The notes under the pieces are model-generated. The model saw only the letters and a program-made list of their open reading frames with translations, was not told the DNA's origin and made no database searches. 64,000 nt of DNA from Narthecium ossifragum (Eukaryota; Streptophyta; Magnoliopsida; Dioscoreales; Nartheciaceae): contig OY986973.1 of NCBI GenBank assembly GCA_963920575.1, positions 3,246,606 through 3,310,605 of the forward strand. The letters are read 5' to 3'. The position numbers and the translations under genes are program-made. Shown one piece after another: positions 32,607 through 46,200 of the stretch. Each line of letters starts with the position of its first letter. The first letter of the stretch is position 1.

Positions 32607-33349
32607 GCTTGATGAGGTCAGTGCTTCCTTAGCTCTAAAGATCGGAGAATTTTGGAGGGGATTTGACACTTTGAACTATTTGTAAGGAAAAAAAAGGGCT
32701 AATGATTTATTAGTCCCTCTGATCTTCGTTAATTGCATATTAGTTTCTAAAATCATGATAATATCAAAATAGTCCCTCAAATCTTCTGAAAACTTTAAAT
32801 CGGGCCATATGATTAAATTACAAGGAATACATGCGGAGTAGTCCTGACGTCGCCGTTAGAAACAGTCACGTGAGATTGCTTAATTGACCTTTGAGCTAAA
32901 ATCTAAAGCTTTGTTTAGTACTGCTATACAGGGGCATTTTCATCTGTTAACACCGTGTAGTTGGGTTGGGTTTTATAGTGTTGGGTGGAAGTTGGGTTTT
33001 GATATCCTTTGATAGATTTCAAGGGCTATTTTGATATTATCATGATAGCAGTGACTCATATGTAATTAATGAAGAACGAGGGACTAATAATACGACATTT
33101 AACCCAAATTTTTTCGATATCAGCCTTATATCAATTACCCTAATGGTGATGGATGGAAGATTATACATGAGGTAATAACCTGAATCTGAAAGGAAATATG
33201 ATATTTTGAAGATTGTAGGATGAAATGTACAATTTCCCACATTTTCCAGAAATATTTCATTTCAAATATGGGGTATCAACTCTTGGGTACATAACACAAG
33301 TGCATTGTGATCTCTGGTGTTATCTCATACAATGTAAAACATGATGTTT
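32607..33349. other. Intergenic spacer between reductases B and C
   Basis: AT-rich and non-coding. It contains the original upstream sequence of reductase B displaced by the LINE. No gene or bounded repeat was recognised. Confidence 0.5.
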
Positions 33350-33364
33350 AGATATCAATGCAGG

Positions 33365-33408
33365 TTTGCCCTGTAGCCTTAGGGCTTATTTGATGATAAT
33401 AAAAAAAA
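33365..33408 (+). mobile_element. 44-bp retroposon tail with a 15-bp target duplication
   Basis: AGATATCAATGCAGG occurs at 33350-33364 and again at 33409-33423. Between them are 44 bases, TTTGCCCTGTAGCCTTAGGG then CTTATTTGATGATAAT, ending in a short poly(A). This reads as an extremely 5'-truncated LINE or SINE insertion, with a tail (GTAGCCTTAGGGCT) similar to the CTAGCCTTCGGGCT tail of the LINE at 32247-32595. Confidence 0.8.
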
Positions 33409-33462
33409 AGATATCAATGCAGGCAGAGATAATCTATACAGCTAATTGTATAGCCAAAATTC

Positions 33463-35769
<2,307 letters not shown>

Positions 35770-35810
35770 TGCTCTGCAAACTTGAAGAGATCGAATCCAG
35801 AACCTCTTAT

Positions 35811-35873
35811 TAATCTATCTATCCCTATCCCTATCCCTATATCCCTATATATATATATATATATATATAGGGA
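35811..35873. repeat. (CCCTAT)n and (TA)n tract in the promoter of reductase C
   Basis: CTATCTATCCCTATCCCTAT and related units run into an alternating TA stretch flanked by CCCTA and TAGGG, so the TA block is itself palindromic. It lies 40-105 bp upstream of the start codon, where the TATA box would be expected. Confidence 0.7.
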
Positions 35874-36546
35874 GAAGTTTTCGTCGGAAAGTTTAAGGGC
35901 TTTCGTTCTCTTCTTCGGCTCCTCAACTGGAAGAGGAAACGAAGTACACGGCTCCTATTCCGTTCGTCGGCTTCTCAACGGTTCCTCTTCCGCTCCATCG
36001 CTGCCTTTGCGACGAGTGGCGCGATCAGTCTTTTTCGGTCTAGTCACCGTTCTCATCCAACGTGATTTGAAGAATGAGACGTAAGGACGTCTCTCGCCTC
36101 TTCGGTTCCCCGTCTGGGAGAACCACGTAAGGACGTCTCTCGCCTCTTCGGTTCCACGACTGGGAGAACCACGTCCACGTAAGGACGTCTCTCGCCTCTT
36201 CGGTTCCACGACTGGGAGAATCACGTATGGACGTCTCTCGCCTCTTCATTTCCACGACACCAATCGGCCGCCCTTCCGCTACTTGGTTGCTTTCCAAGAA
36301 TCAATGCTCCTGAACTCAAGATTTAATAGCTAGAGGTTTGTCTTTTCCCTTCTTCTCAGCAGCCTCTCTGTTTTCTATTGACGTTTTTAGATGAAGTGGT
36401 AGCTTTATGGGTTGATATCATATGTTGGTGTCTCTATCGATCTAGCAATCTAAAATCCCTTATCGGTAGATTTTATTTTGGATTCTTGAGCATCGGGTCT
36501 CTCTCGCTAATGCTAAGTTAATTTAAGAAATAGCATGGTTGCTCAC
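35874..36546. other. Spacer with a 52-59 bp minisatellite
   Basis: At 36077-36262 about four tandem units of the type ACGTAAGGACGTCTCTCGCC with TCTTCGGTTCCACGACTGGG and AGAACC occur, nearly identical to each other. A distantly related sequence (CTCTTCTTCGGCTCCTCAAC) lies just upstream at 35909. Reverse-strand repetitive ORFs come from these units. No gene is seen. Confidence 0.65.
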
Positions 36547-36772
36547 CTTGATTGGTGAGAAGTCATAGAAAAATAAAGCCCCAGGAAGCGTTTTAGGATG
36601 TACATTTCCATCTACGTAGTGCCCTGTCACGAAGAACTACAACAGGAAAACAAATAGCTGAGATTAATTCATGCTAAATATCAACAAGGAGGAAACCACA
36701 AGCAAAATTCTGCTTAACCTGGTTTGAGTGGATTTTACATCCTCTTATATCATTATAGACGATGGGAATGAC
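36547..36772 (-). pseudogene. Two exons of an ERV46/ERGIC3-like vesicle protein gene
   Basis: On the minus strand, exon 36719-36772 reads VIPIVYNDIRGCKIHSNQ and exon 36547-36636 reads FFVTGHYVDGNVHPKTLPGA then LFFYDFSPIK, each with AG acceptor and GT donor and in matching phase. The joined pattern VxPTVYTDIRG...HSNQFSVTEH...LPGxFFFYDLSPIKV is characteristic of ERGIC3/ERV46 proteins, which cycle between ER and Golgi. Only these two internal exons are present. An extra unlikely ORF upstream (36773-36859) has no clear match. A FAR1-like transposase relic lies about 300 bp away, so a MULE may have carried these exons. Confidence 0.55.
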
Positions 36773-37083
36773 CTGCAAAATCAGTTTCGTAGTGATGTTT
36801 GGGTGAACATCAAGAACCCAATTGGAACCCAACTGCTTCCTTATGAAGTTATCATACATGTTTTTAGAACTTTGTATTCCTTATGAAGTTAAATATCTAC
36901 TTAATTTGGTTGCACTAAAAGCAACATTGTTGTTAGGTTTCCTCTTACTTACTTATTTTTGTTATAGACATGTATGATTCCCTATTACTTTGCGTAGTAA
37001 TGGTATTTTTATTCCTAAGATGTACGATACTAATCATTTTGCTTTAATATGTCTTTGATTTTGTGTATAGGTTGATCAATTGA

Positions 37084-37760
37084 TGGAGGAGGCGTCTCTA
37101 ATTGTAAATCAAAATGAAACGGAAGAGGAAGACGATTATGAGCTTTAAATTGGATGGAAGTTTATAGTGAGGATGAAACTTATAACTTATATAACAACTA
37201 TGTCATGAGAAAGGGTTTTAGTATTCGAAGAGGATCATATCGACGCATTAAGGGGGATATTATACGAGCATGTACTTTTGTGTGCTCAAAGTAAGGATTT
37301 CGAGAAGACGCAAGACCAGCAGAATAAAAGAAGGTTAATTGGTTAGAGATAAGAACAAATTATAAGGCCAAAGTTGAACAAATTATAAGGCCAAAGTTGT
37401 GTTTACTATTATCGATGGTGAGTGGGAAGTTACATTTTTAGAACTAGAGTATAATCATGAACTTACAAATAATTTTGAGATACAATTCCTAAGATCAAGA
37501 CGGAGAATAGAACATGTTCTAACAAGTGTCATAACTTCCATGGTTAGTGCAAGCATTAGACCAACGAAGACTTATAACTTCTTAGCAAAAGAAGATGGTG
37601 GTGCCAAACATATTTGGGTTTACCAAACGGGATTGTCATAACTTTGTCGATACAAAGAAATTGAATTTGATTAAAGGAGACGATGGTGAAAGTGTTATTA
37701 AGAAGAAGCTTGTGACCATACAACTCCTTTCTCCGTGTTGCCTCAAATCTTTTTTCTCGA
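37084..37760 (+). pseudogene. Degenerate FAR1-like MULE transposase, N-terminal part
   Basis: Pieces in several frames read MEVYSEDETYNLYNNYVMRK, GFSIRRGSYRRI, RACTFVCSK and TNYKAKVVFTIIDGEWEVTF, then LEYNHELTN and IRPTKTYNFLAKEDGGAKHI, and finally GFTKRDCHNFVDTKKLNLIK. This is the order of a FAR1 DNA-binding domain and its following linker. Stops and frameshifts break it and there is no transposase core, so it is a relic. It is not close in sequence to the FAR1-type MULE at 22598-27156. Confidence 0.65.
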
Positions 37761-37862
37761 CACGACACTTTTATTAGCCACACACACACATATTAACTCC
37801 TTTCTCCCAACTTCCTCTTCTGCTTCAAAATCCTTGAACTCTCCTCAGCTCTTCCAGCTAAT

Positions 37863-38045
37863 CTAAATTCCTCTGAAACAATCCTGTAGGCGATAAAATA
37901 TGGCTTCCAAAGCCAGCCAAGCCTCATCAATCCTCCCAGCTCTACAGAGCCCATCAACTATCATCACAGTGACGATAGACCCATTGATCCCATAATTCTG
38001 GCGTACCATTTGATCTACCAGTCTCAGGAAATGATCGAAATCCAT
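37863..38045 (-). pseudogene. Pentatricopeptide-repeat (PPR) fragment
   Basis: The minus-strand frame reads MDFDHFLRLVDQMVRQNYGI, then NGSIVTVMIVDGLCRAGRID and EAWLALEAI before stopping. VDGLCRAGRIDEAWLALE is a clear PPR helix pair. About one and a half motifs remain. It may belong to the same broken gene as 40451-40865, whose N-terminal-like sequence lies upstream on the same strand beyond a repeat-rich insertion of about 2.4 kb. Confidence 0.5.
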
Positions 38046-38249
38046 CTCTATCTACCACATAGATAAAAACGCCAAAACCCAAGTCGTTGGATCCAACTCC
38101 TCGTTGGAGCATTATATCAACGGATAATTGCCAAAACCCCCAGATTAGCCAAACTTTATTGTTTAAAAAACTGGTTCATAAGTTTTCAGACGATAGCCCT
38201 ATTTATGGGTTAGTTAAGTTGTTCTACGAGTACATCGAACGGGTGCTGG

Positions 38250-39040
38250 CGTATTAATGAGAGAGAGACGGGGGGAGGGGGGGGGGGGTCAGAAGAGGAG
38301 AGGTGGAGGCTCCGACCGTAGCTCACCGGCAAGCTCTCAGCTACGCCGTTGGTGACGGAGGAGGAGTTCGAACCGGAGGTCTAGGCCCAAGCGAGGAAGT
38401 CTTAGGTGGCCAAGGCGGGCCGTGGGAAGCTGAGGTGATGGTGGTCTTGGCCTTGGCGAAGCCGCGGGGAGGTCGAGGTAGGAGAGGGAGCGCGCGAGTG
38501 AGAGAAGTCAAGGAATAGGAGGGAGCTCGGGAGGTGGTCTGGTGGAGGCTAGCGGTGAGATGTTTGTGGCGTCATTGGCTGGAGTCGATGGTGGTCGTGC
38601 AGTGAGGTGTTCGTGGCGTCGTTGGCCGACGAGGGTTGAGGGAGGCGGTGGTGGTCGTGGGCTTGGTGAAGCTGCGGCGAGGTCAAGGTAGGATAGGGAG
38701 CGCGCGAGTGAGAGAGGTCGAGGAATAGGAGGAGGGAGCTCAGGAGGCGGAGGCTAGCGGCGAGGTGTTTGTGGCGTCGTTGGCCGACGAGGGAAGACGC
38801 CGGCGGTGGGAGGGGAAGAAGGTCGTCTCGTGAGGAAGGGTTTGGGGTGCTGACGTGGCTGTAAGAGAAGAGAGGAGAGAGAATGAGTGGGAGGTGGTGA
38901 CGGTGACGAGATGATTCCGGCGAGGCGAGGAGGGTGGCAAAGAGATGTTTCCGGCGAGGCAATGAGCTCCTATAGAGAGGGAAGGGAGATGAGAGATGAG
39001 GGGGCTGGGATGGGATGGCTGTTAGTCACATTCCGTCCCC
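38250..39040. repeat. G/A-rich tract with two diverged tandem units of about 210 bp
   Basis: A poly(G) run (38270-38288) opens a purine-rich block. The segment with CTTGGCCTTGGCGAAGCCGC, GGGAGCGCGCGAGTGAGAGA and GAGGAATAGGAGG (from about 38445) recurs from about 38655 with changes, and GTGGCGTCGTTGGCCGACGA occurs twice (near 38614 and 38771). ORFs on both strands here are composition artefacts. No gene is supported. Confidence 0.55.
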
Positions 39041-39046
39041 CCTCTC

Positions 39047-39752
39047 TCCCTCTAATGAGAGAAAACCCAGTTCATTGAGAGAAAATCCATTTCATTGAGA
39101 GAAAACTCACTCCAATGAGAGAAAACCAATTTGGATGAGAGAAAATCCAGTCAAATAAGATAAAACTCACTCGAATTAGAGAAAACTCAGTCGATTGAGA
39201 GAAAACTCATTTCATTGAGAGAAAACCCATTTCATTGAGAGAAAACCCATTCCAATAAGAGAAAACTCTATCTATTGAGAGAAAACCCATGACATTGAGA
39301 GAAAACCCATTCAGTTGAGAGAAAACTCTATCTATTACATTGAGAGAAAACCCATGCCATTGAGAGAAAACCCATTCAGTTGAGAGAAAACTCTATTTAT
39401 TATATTGAGAGGAAACCCATGACATTGAGAGAAAACCCATTCAGTTGAGAGAAAACTCTATCTATTACATTGAGAGAAAACCCATGATATTGAGAGAAAA
39501 CCCATTCAGTTGAGAGAAAACTCTAAACCCATTCAGTTGAGAGAAAACTCTATCTATTACATTGAGAGAAAACCCATGATATTGAGAGAAAACCCATTCA
39601 GTTGAGAGAAAACTCTATCTATTACATTGAGAGGAAACCCATGACATTGAGAAAAAACCCATTCAGTTGAGAAAAAACTCTATCTATTACATTGAGAGGA
39701 AACCCATTCAGTTGAGAGAAAACTCTATCTATTACATTGAGAGGAAACCCAT
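39047..39752. repeat. ATTGAGAGAAAACCCAT minisatellite with higher-order organisation
   Basis: About 700 bp of tandem copies of an 17-19 bp unit, GAGAGAAAACCCATTCAGTT and variants. In the second half (from about 39260) the copies form a higher-order unit of about 70-90 bp: CCCATGACATTGAGAGAAAA, CCCATTCAGTTGAGAGAAAA, CTCTATCTATTACATTGAGA. No coding potential is retained across it. Confidence 0.9.
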
Positions 39753-40450
39753 ATTTATGCGCGTAGCTTTCGGTGGATGAAAAAGTTGTAACTATTTCTT
39801 GGAAAAGAGGACCTCGAGCTTACTGCCTAACAAAACACTCTCAATAGCTAAAAAAAATTTCTTGGAAAATTGGTCTGACTTGTTACTATTGTTGGATGAA
39901 AAAGTTGATGATTTGATATGATCATTGATTATTATGATATCACTGTCTCGGTTAATGGCTAATAATTCTCAGCCTCCAAATTGGTATGCTATGCATTCAA
40001 AGTAACCTAGGTTCCTTGTTTGACTAGAAGATATATTTCAGTGAAGATTAGCTATAATTCAAGCCTCCAAATTGGTATGCTATGCATTCAAAGTAACCTA
40101 GGTTCCTTGTTTGACTAGAAGATATATTTCAGTGAAGATTAGCTATAATTCAAGCAAACGAAATAATAATAATAAAAATCCTGAATGTGATGTCATACTT
40201 CCCTGGCGCATGGCTCGTGATCCACGTTCGTCAAATGATGAAGGGTCCATATTCACGATTAGCCGCGCCACTGGGGGCCCATTGCTTGCCTTCCGGATCG
40301 CAATTTAAGAAGCGAAAGTGGTTTATCCAATGGGCCATTATTTATAACAAAGTGCTAGTCATCACCGAAAGCTACGTCCATGTCAATTTTGAAAGCTGTT
40401 TGGGGTTCATTCCAAAAACAGTCTGTTATGTTTTATTGTCCTTATAAGTT
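39753..40450. repeat. Spacer with a perfect 91-bp tandem duplication
   Basis: 39971-40061 and 40062-40152 appear identical base for base (units starting AGCCTCCAAATTGGTATGCT). The rest of the interval has no recognised gene. Confidence 0.85.
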
Positions 40451-40865
40451 TTACTTATGAGGGTTTGGCCGATTCCCCCTTATATCAAACAACTTGTGTG
40501 CCAGTTTCAAGTGGCCATTGGAGCACAGCGCGGCGCGCAGGCAATTGTAAAGGGGTGATGGCAGGTTAGTCGAAAAAGAGGAAAGATGAAACGGCGAGGT
40601 GGAGTGAGGATGGGGGGAGCAGGGTGCGGTGGGCTCGTGCGAGGTGGAGGAGGGATGGTGTGGGGGTGGGAGAGGAAAGGAGGAGGTGACGGAGAGTGCG
40701 CTCAAATGAAGGCGTCCACGCACGCGTGGGGCGCCAAGCAGCGGCAGCCATAGTCGTGCTCCGATTGAGATCGCGCCAATTGTTGACGCGTCCATCTCGT
40801 TCCAACAAGATTGACCCGTTTCCGCAAAGCAGAGCGTGAGTCGGGGCTGAGTTATTCCTCCTCAA
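40451..40865 (-). pseudogene. Possible N-terminal piece of a PPR gene (frameshifted)
   Basis: One minus-strand frame gives MAAAAWRPTRAWTPSFERTL and LLHLARAHRTLLPPSSLHLA. Another gives LPSPLYNCLRAALCSNGHLK and LAHKLFDI near its end. ALCSNGHLKLAHKLFD is PPR-like. The switch of frame near 40575 and the lack of downstream repeats suggest a broken gene. Together with 37863-38045 it could be one PPR gene split by repeats. Confidence 0.3.
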
Positions 40866-41416
40866 GTTTAAAACGCTGACGTGTCACTTTTTTTTATGTA
40901 CGGAGCATGATACCGTCTAACTTGATGCCAAGCTCTGCTTCTCTAGTTAACTTTCTTTCGTAATTTACGGTACAAATATATTATTCTGGATTTTTAATCT
41001 AATTTTATAATTTTTTAATAGGTATCTGTGATCTTGCTGGTCATTCAATGCCGCCGTGAAGAGCTTCCTTGCCTCTGGAATTGTTCATTGCGACAATGAT
41101 GTTTGTTCTTGTGTATTTTATGCTCTGATTTCTTTCTCATCCAAAACATCCTTGGAATTATACCAGTTAATGGTTATAGATCTAAGCAAATTTATGCTGG
41201 TAATCAATTGAGTTTAGTTGCCTTTGTTATGATATATGTGTATGTTTGGATTGAGAACAAGTATGTCCGTGTATGTATTCAAATATATATTTTAAATATT
41301 ACATAACTATGTTTGATGATTGCATAACTCTTCTTTTATCTGTTATATAAATTTATTATATTCTTAACCCAAACATGACCTATATGTTTTGGAATGGGAT
41401 CCGTGAGCCTTCGGGC
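40866..41416. other. Intergenic region, no gene seen
   Basis: AT-rich. The 41103-41306 ORF is hydrophobic and low-complexity, without a recognised family. The tail GTGAGCCTTCGGGCT (41403-41416) resembles the LINE tail near 32562 but has no poly(A). Confidence 0.4.
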
Positions 41417-42645
41417 TGGTTCCGTTTGGTATGGGGTTAAGATAACCCGGGTTAAGGGGGTTAAGGAATTTTGGGGTTAGAAAAGTGGGGTTAAGGAGTC
41501 GGGATAAATTTATTCCCATTTTGGTGTTTGGGGATAAGGGGGGTTAAGTAGTGGGGATAAGGGTAGAATTTGTAGCTAATACCAAAAATGCCCTTATATA
41601 TAATGGCACGCCGAGAAGTGGCAAATAATATTAATCAAATCATACTGTAATAAAATATTAATATAAGTGTGTCCATGTGCCACGTGTCATCTCGTGATTG
41701 GTCCATGTCATCCAAAATAGTATTATTTAATATTAATAATATCATATTGTAATAAAATATTATTATAAGTGGGTCCCATGTGCCACGTGTCACATCGTGA
41801 TTGATCCACGTCATCCAAAATAGCATTATTTTAATAATAATAATATCATAATGTAATAAAAATATTAATATAAGTGGGTCCCACATGCCACGTGTCACCT
41901 CGTGATTGGTCCATGTCATCCAAAATAGTATTATTTTAATATTAATAATATCATACTGTAATAAAAATATTATTATAAGTGGGTCCCATGTGCCACGTGT
42001 CACATCGTGATTGGTCCATGTCATCCAAGATAGTATTATTTTAATATTACTAATATCATACTGTAATAAAAATATTAATATAAGTGGGTCCACGTGCCAC
42101 ATGTCACGTCGTGATTGATCCACGTCATCTAAAATAGTATTATTTTAATAAAAATAATATCATACTGTAATAAAATCTTAATATAATTGGGTCACACATG
42201 CCGCGTGTCACCTCGTGATTGGGCCACGTCATCCAAAATGATATTATTTTAATATTACTAATATCGTACTGTAATAAAATATTAATATAAATGTGTCCCA
42301 CATGCCACGTATCACCTCGTGATTGGTCCACATTAATTTAATAATTTAACCATATCTCCACTTCAAACACCAACCAAACACCAAAACTTAGAAAATCCCA
42401 GAAAGTCACTCCCCAGAAAATCACTCCAGTGAAGTCACTCCCCAAAAAATCACTCCACTTCAGCTCACTTCTCAGCAACCAAACAGGCTCATATTAGAAC
42501 AATATCATTTGAGGGTAGTATAGTCATTTAGGTCATGGTGCTTAACCCAGAATAAATTTATCCCCGCCTAACCCCATTACCTAACCCCATTTTTATTTGG
42601 GGATAAATGGGGGGTTAAGGGGGATAACCCCACACCAAACAGGGG
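41417..42645. mobile_element. Small inverted-repeat element with internal tandem repeats
   Basis: The left end (GGTTCCGTTTGGTATGGGGT then TAAGATAACCCGGGTTAAGG) is the imperfect inverted complement of the right end (CCCCATTTTTATTTGGGGAT, GGGGGATAACCCC, ACACCAAACAGGGGC). The GTTTGGTRTGGGGTTA termini are MITE-like. No target duplication could be fixed. The interior is mostly the tandem repeat at 41640-42340. No transposase. Confidence 0.6.
41640..42340. repeat. Six tandem copies of a 110-120 bp unit
   Basis: Each unit holds TATTAATATAAGTGGGTCCC, CATGCCACGTGTCACCTCGT, GATTGGTCCATGTCATCCAA and AATAGTATTATTTTAATATT. Copies differ by point changes and small indels. A CACGTG-type core (CCACGTGTCA) is kept in most copies. 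The repetitive minus-strand ORF is a shadow of these units. Confidence 0.85.
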
Positions 42646-42858
42646 CTTATTGTCAGCTGGTAAGTCCTCTCGCCTTTGACCTGCCTTAGTTTAACTTGTA
42701 GGAAGCAAAAGGGCTAATACTCGTGCATATGGTGCAGGGCTAAAAGAGGTATGGGATTGGATCCATCGTTATTTATTAGGAAAGAATTGTTCTGGTAGGG
42801 CCCAGTGGGCCCACCAAACCAGCCGACCGGACGTGTTGACCCGTTGACCAGATAGTGC

Positions 42859-42865
42859 TATATAT
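42859..42865 (+). promoter_or_regulatory. TATA box of the plastid ATP/ADP translocator gene
   Basis: TATATAT on the plus strand, about 360 bp before the start codon at 43224, with no closer candidate seen. The leader between them contains a C/T-rich stretch at 42959-42972, typical of plant 5' UTRs. Confidence 0.4.
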
Positions 42866-43223
42866 GACCCGACCGTTGAAATGTCTCCCACTCACTTTAT
42901 CTAATTCAATTCTTTGTTTATTTATTTTAAAAGTAAAACATTCTTTAATCATAGATTTCTCCTCCTCCTTTGGAGGACACCAGCCATCTTGGCTTTCGAT
43001 TTATCCGATAAGATTTCTACTCTATATCTCATGTTTTTGGTTTCGAATCAATCCGTTGGTTATTAGTTAGGGTTTTTCTAGGGTTTTACGATTATAGGAT
43101 TCAGGTGCTGGAGGTGAATCCGGCAATCGCGATTGCTTTCAAAGCCGTAATCATGCCCAAATCTTGAAAATTTTGCGCTAATTTAGGTTCTTGGTGGTGT
43201 AATCTTGGGTTTCAGAGGGGTTC

Positions 43224-46200
43224 ATGGAATCCCTCTTCAGAAGCTCCTCGCTTCTCCCTTCCCGCCCGAAGCTCGACAACTATCGCAAGGTAATTCCGAG
43301 GCTCCAATCCACCAACCATGGCCGCATTAGGGTTTCCAGCCCACGATTCACCTCGGCATCCCGCCTTTCTGTGGAGGCGACGCTCTCTGCATCCAAATTT
43401 GCGAACTTGTCGACCCCTCGGCCGCAAAGATTTCGTCTTTTTAATGGCATTTTGCAGCAGCCTAGAGCTTCCCGCGTCTCAGCATCCTCCATCTCTGATG
43501 CGTCCGACGCGGTTCCAGTCACGGACTCTAAGGCTCCTGCCAAGTTCTTGGGCGTCGAGGCTGGGACACTCAAGAAGGTCATTCCCTTGGGCCTCATGTT
43601 CTTCTGCATCTTATTCAATTATACGATCCTGAGGGATACCAAGGATGTGCTCGTGATCACGGCAAAGGGCAGCAATGCGGAAATTATTCCATTTATCAAG
43701 ACTTGGGTGAATCTCCCTATGGCCATTGGATTTATGCTCGTGTATACGAAATTATCTAGTGTGCTCTCTAAGGAGGCGTTGTTCTATGCTTGCATGTTTC
43801 CCTTCATTGTGTTCTTTGGGGTTTTTGCATTTTTTTTGTATCCAAACTGCCACGTGATCCACCCTACAGGGATGGCAGACCAGCTTCTTCAAATTCTTGG
43901 ACCAAACTTCCTTGGTCCGATTGCCATTTTGAGGATTTGGAGTTTCTGCCTGTTTTACGTCATGTCAGAGCTTTGGGGAAGTGTGGTTGTGTCGCTGCTT
44001 TTCTGGGGCTTTGCTAACCAGGTAAGGATACAGATGTGGTGCCTGTTTTTATGTCTCTAACTTATAAGCTGTTCGAATGAGTGCTGCTACATATGATTAT
44101 GCTTATGTTGGAAAATTGGTAACTATGTTTTGAAAGGAGATGACTTCTCTATATGGATTTTGTGATTTCAATGATATATCATCAGCTTATGTGTACACTG
44201 TTCCGAGGTTATAATTTATTTTGTCATGAATTCATTTGGTATTCAGGTTTCAAATGGTCTAACTGCTTTGTTGTGTAAGAAGGCTTCTATATTAGTGGAA
44301 GGAATGAGGAGTTTGAGGCAGATCTGAGGTTTTGACAGACTGACAGAACTTATGAAAGAGTAGACTGATAGAAATGGTAGGTACTGGAACATATGGAGTT
44401 GTATTGACATAGTAAACGTGAGACATAAACATGAAGGCTCTTGCTTGTGTGCATGTTCACAATAATGCTGTTGGATAGTCCTCTTTTGATCTTTTTGGTG
44501 TGCTGCCTATTCAAGATTTTCCTTTACATATGCCTTTTTAACTTATGCACATGGTGTAAGCCTGTGCCATAACGTGAAATCTATCTGTACCATGTAAAAT
44601 TGAGCTCATGGTAGTAATTTGTGCTTCTCTGTGGCTGTAGATTACAACTGTAGATGAAGCTTCACAATTCTATCCTTTGTTTGGGCTTGGGGCAAATATT
44701 GCTCTTGTGTTCTCTGGCCGTACTGTCAAGTATTTCTCTAGTATGCGCAAGAATTTGGGTCCTGGGGTTGATGGTTGGGCTCTGTCTTTAAAAGGAATGA
44801 TGAGCATAGTAGTAATGCTAGGCCTTGTGATATGTGCTATCTATTGGAGTGTCAATACATTTGTTTTGAACGATCCTTCACTTCCCAAGCCGGAGGGCCG
44901 GAAGAAGAAGAAAAAGGTACTATACAAGCAGCATCTTGCATGTTAAAGTGTACACTATATTTCCCTGTATTGCTCAGTTTACTGCATTTGCAGGAGAAAA
45001 AGATGGGATTGATGGAAAGTATGAAGTTCTTAGTATCTTCAAGGTATATCAGGGATCTGGCAACACTAGTAGTTGCCTATGGTATAAGTATCAATCTGGT
45101 CGAAGTAACATGGAAATCAAAGCTAAAAGCTCAGGTGATGACAATCTTTATGCATTTATTGATGCAGTTTTTTGAATCCTAGTTCTGCAGCTAATTCTGT
45201 ATAGTGCCATCTAAGTTGATATCTATGTCTGCTAAAACGAAACTTTGGTTTTATTGATTGCAGTTTCCTAGTCCAAATGAATACGCTTCTTTCATGGGTG
45301 ATTTCTCTACTTGCACTGGTATTGCTACATTCACTATGATGTTGCTCGGTCGGTTCATTTTTCGCAAATATGGTTGGGGTGTAGCAGCTACTATAACGCC
45401 TACTGTTTTACTCGTCACTGGAGTCGGTTTCTTTTCATTACTCTTGTTCAGTGATCCTCTGACTCCTTGGCTTGGGAAGCTTGGGTTAAGCCCACTTCTT
45501 GCAGCAGTTTTTGTAGGAGCTGTACAGAACATTTTCAGCAAGAGTGCCAAATACAGCTTGTTTGACCCCTGCAAAGAGATGGCTTACATTCCCCTAGAGG
45601 AAGAAACAAAGGTATTCTCAAGTTTTAGCAAAAATAGATTATGTTCCATATGGAGCTGATTTTCCTTCTGAAATTTATAGGTGATATATAAATAATGTTG
45701 TTTTCTTTCCTTGCTGTCATTTTCACATCCATAAAGCAGGAAACATTCAGAACTAATCACAATCATAGTAAAGCTGTATGGGTTAAAGCTTAGCATCTGC
45801 CATGGCTAATTTTATGTGTGAATGGCAATAATGAAATGCATGTTATTCGTGATGCAGTTCTTTCCAACACCAAATGTTATCTATTCTCTTTCATTCCTCG
45901 ATGAATTTGTGATGTGGGGAAGGGTGCAATGCAGGCTTCTTTCCCATCATCAATCTGCGTAATCTTCTGTTGTTGATATCTCCCTAGATTTCCTAGTTGT
46001 CCTCTAGTTTTCTTGTTTATGAGCTGAAGTAATGACTAGTCTAATACTATTTCATGCGCCGGATTGAGAAACCAGTTGTGCAATCTTGTGTTGCTTGTAA
46101 CAAGCTTGCTCTGGGAATATTGCCTCTTATGAGCCCCAGTGAGGAATACCTGTAGAAGCTGATTACATTTTCTCTCCTCACTAGAGGTGGTTGCTCTATT

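Noticed and set aside
41635..42331. Minus-strand ORFs with repeated MTWTNHDVTRGTWDPL
   Set aside because: They come from the 110-120 bp tandem unit; frames break between units.
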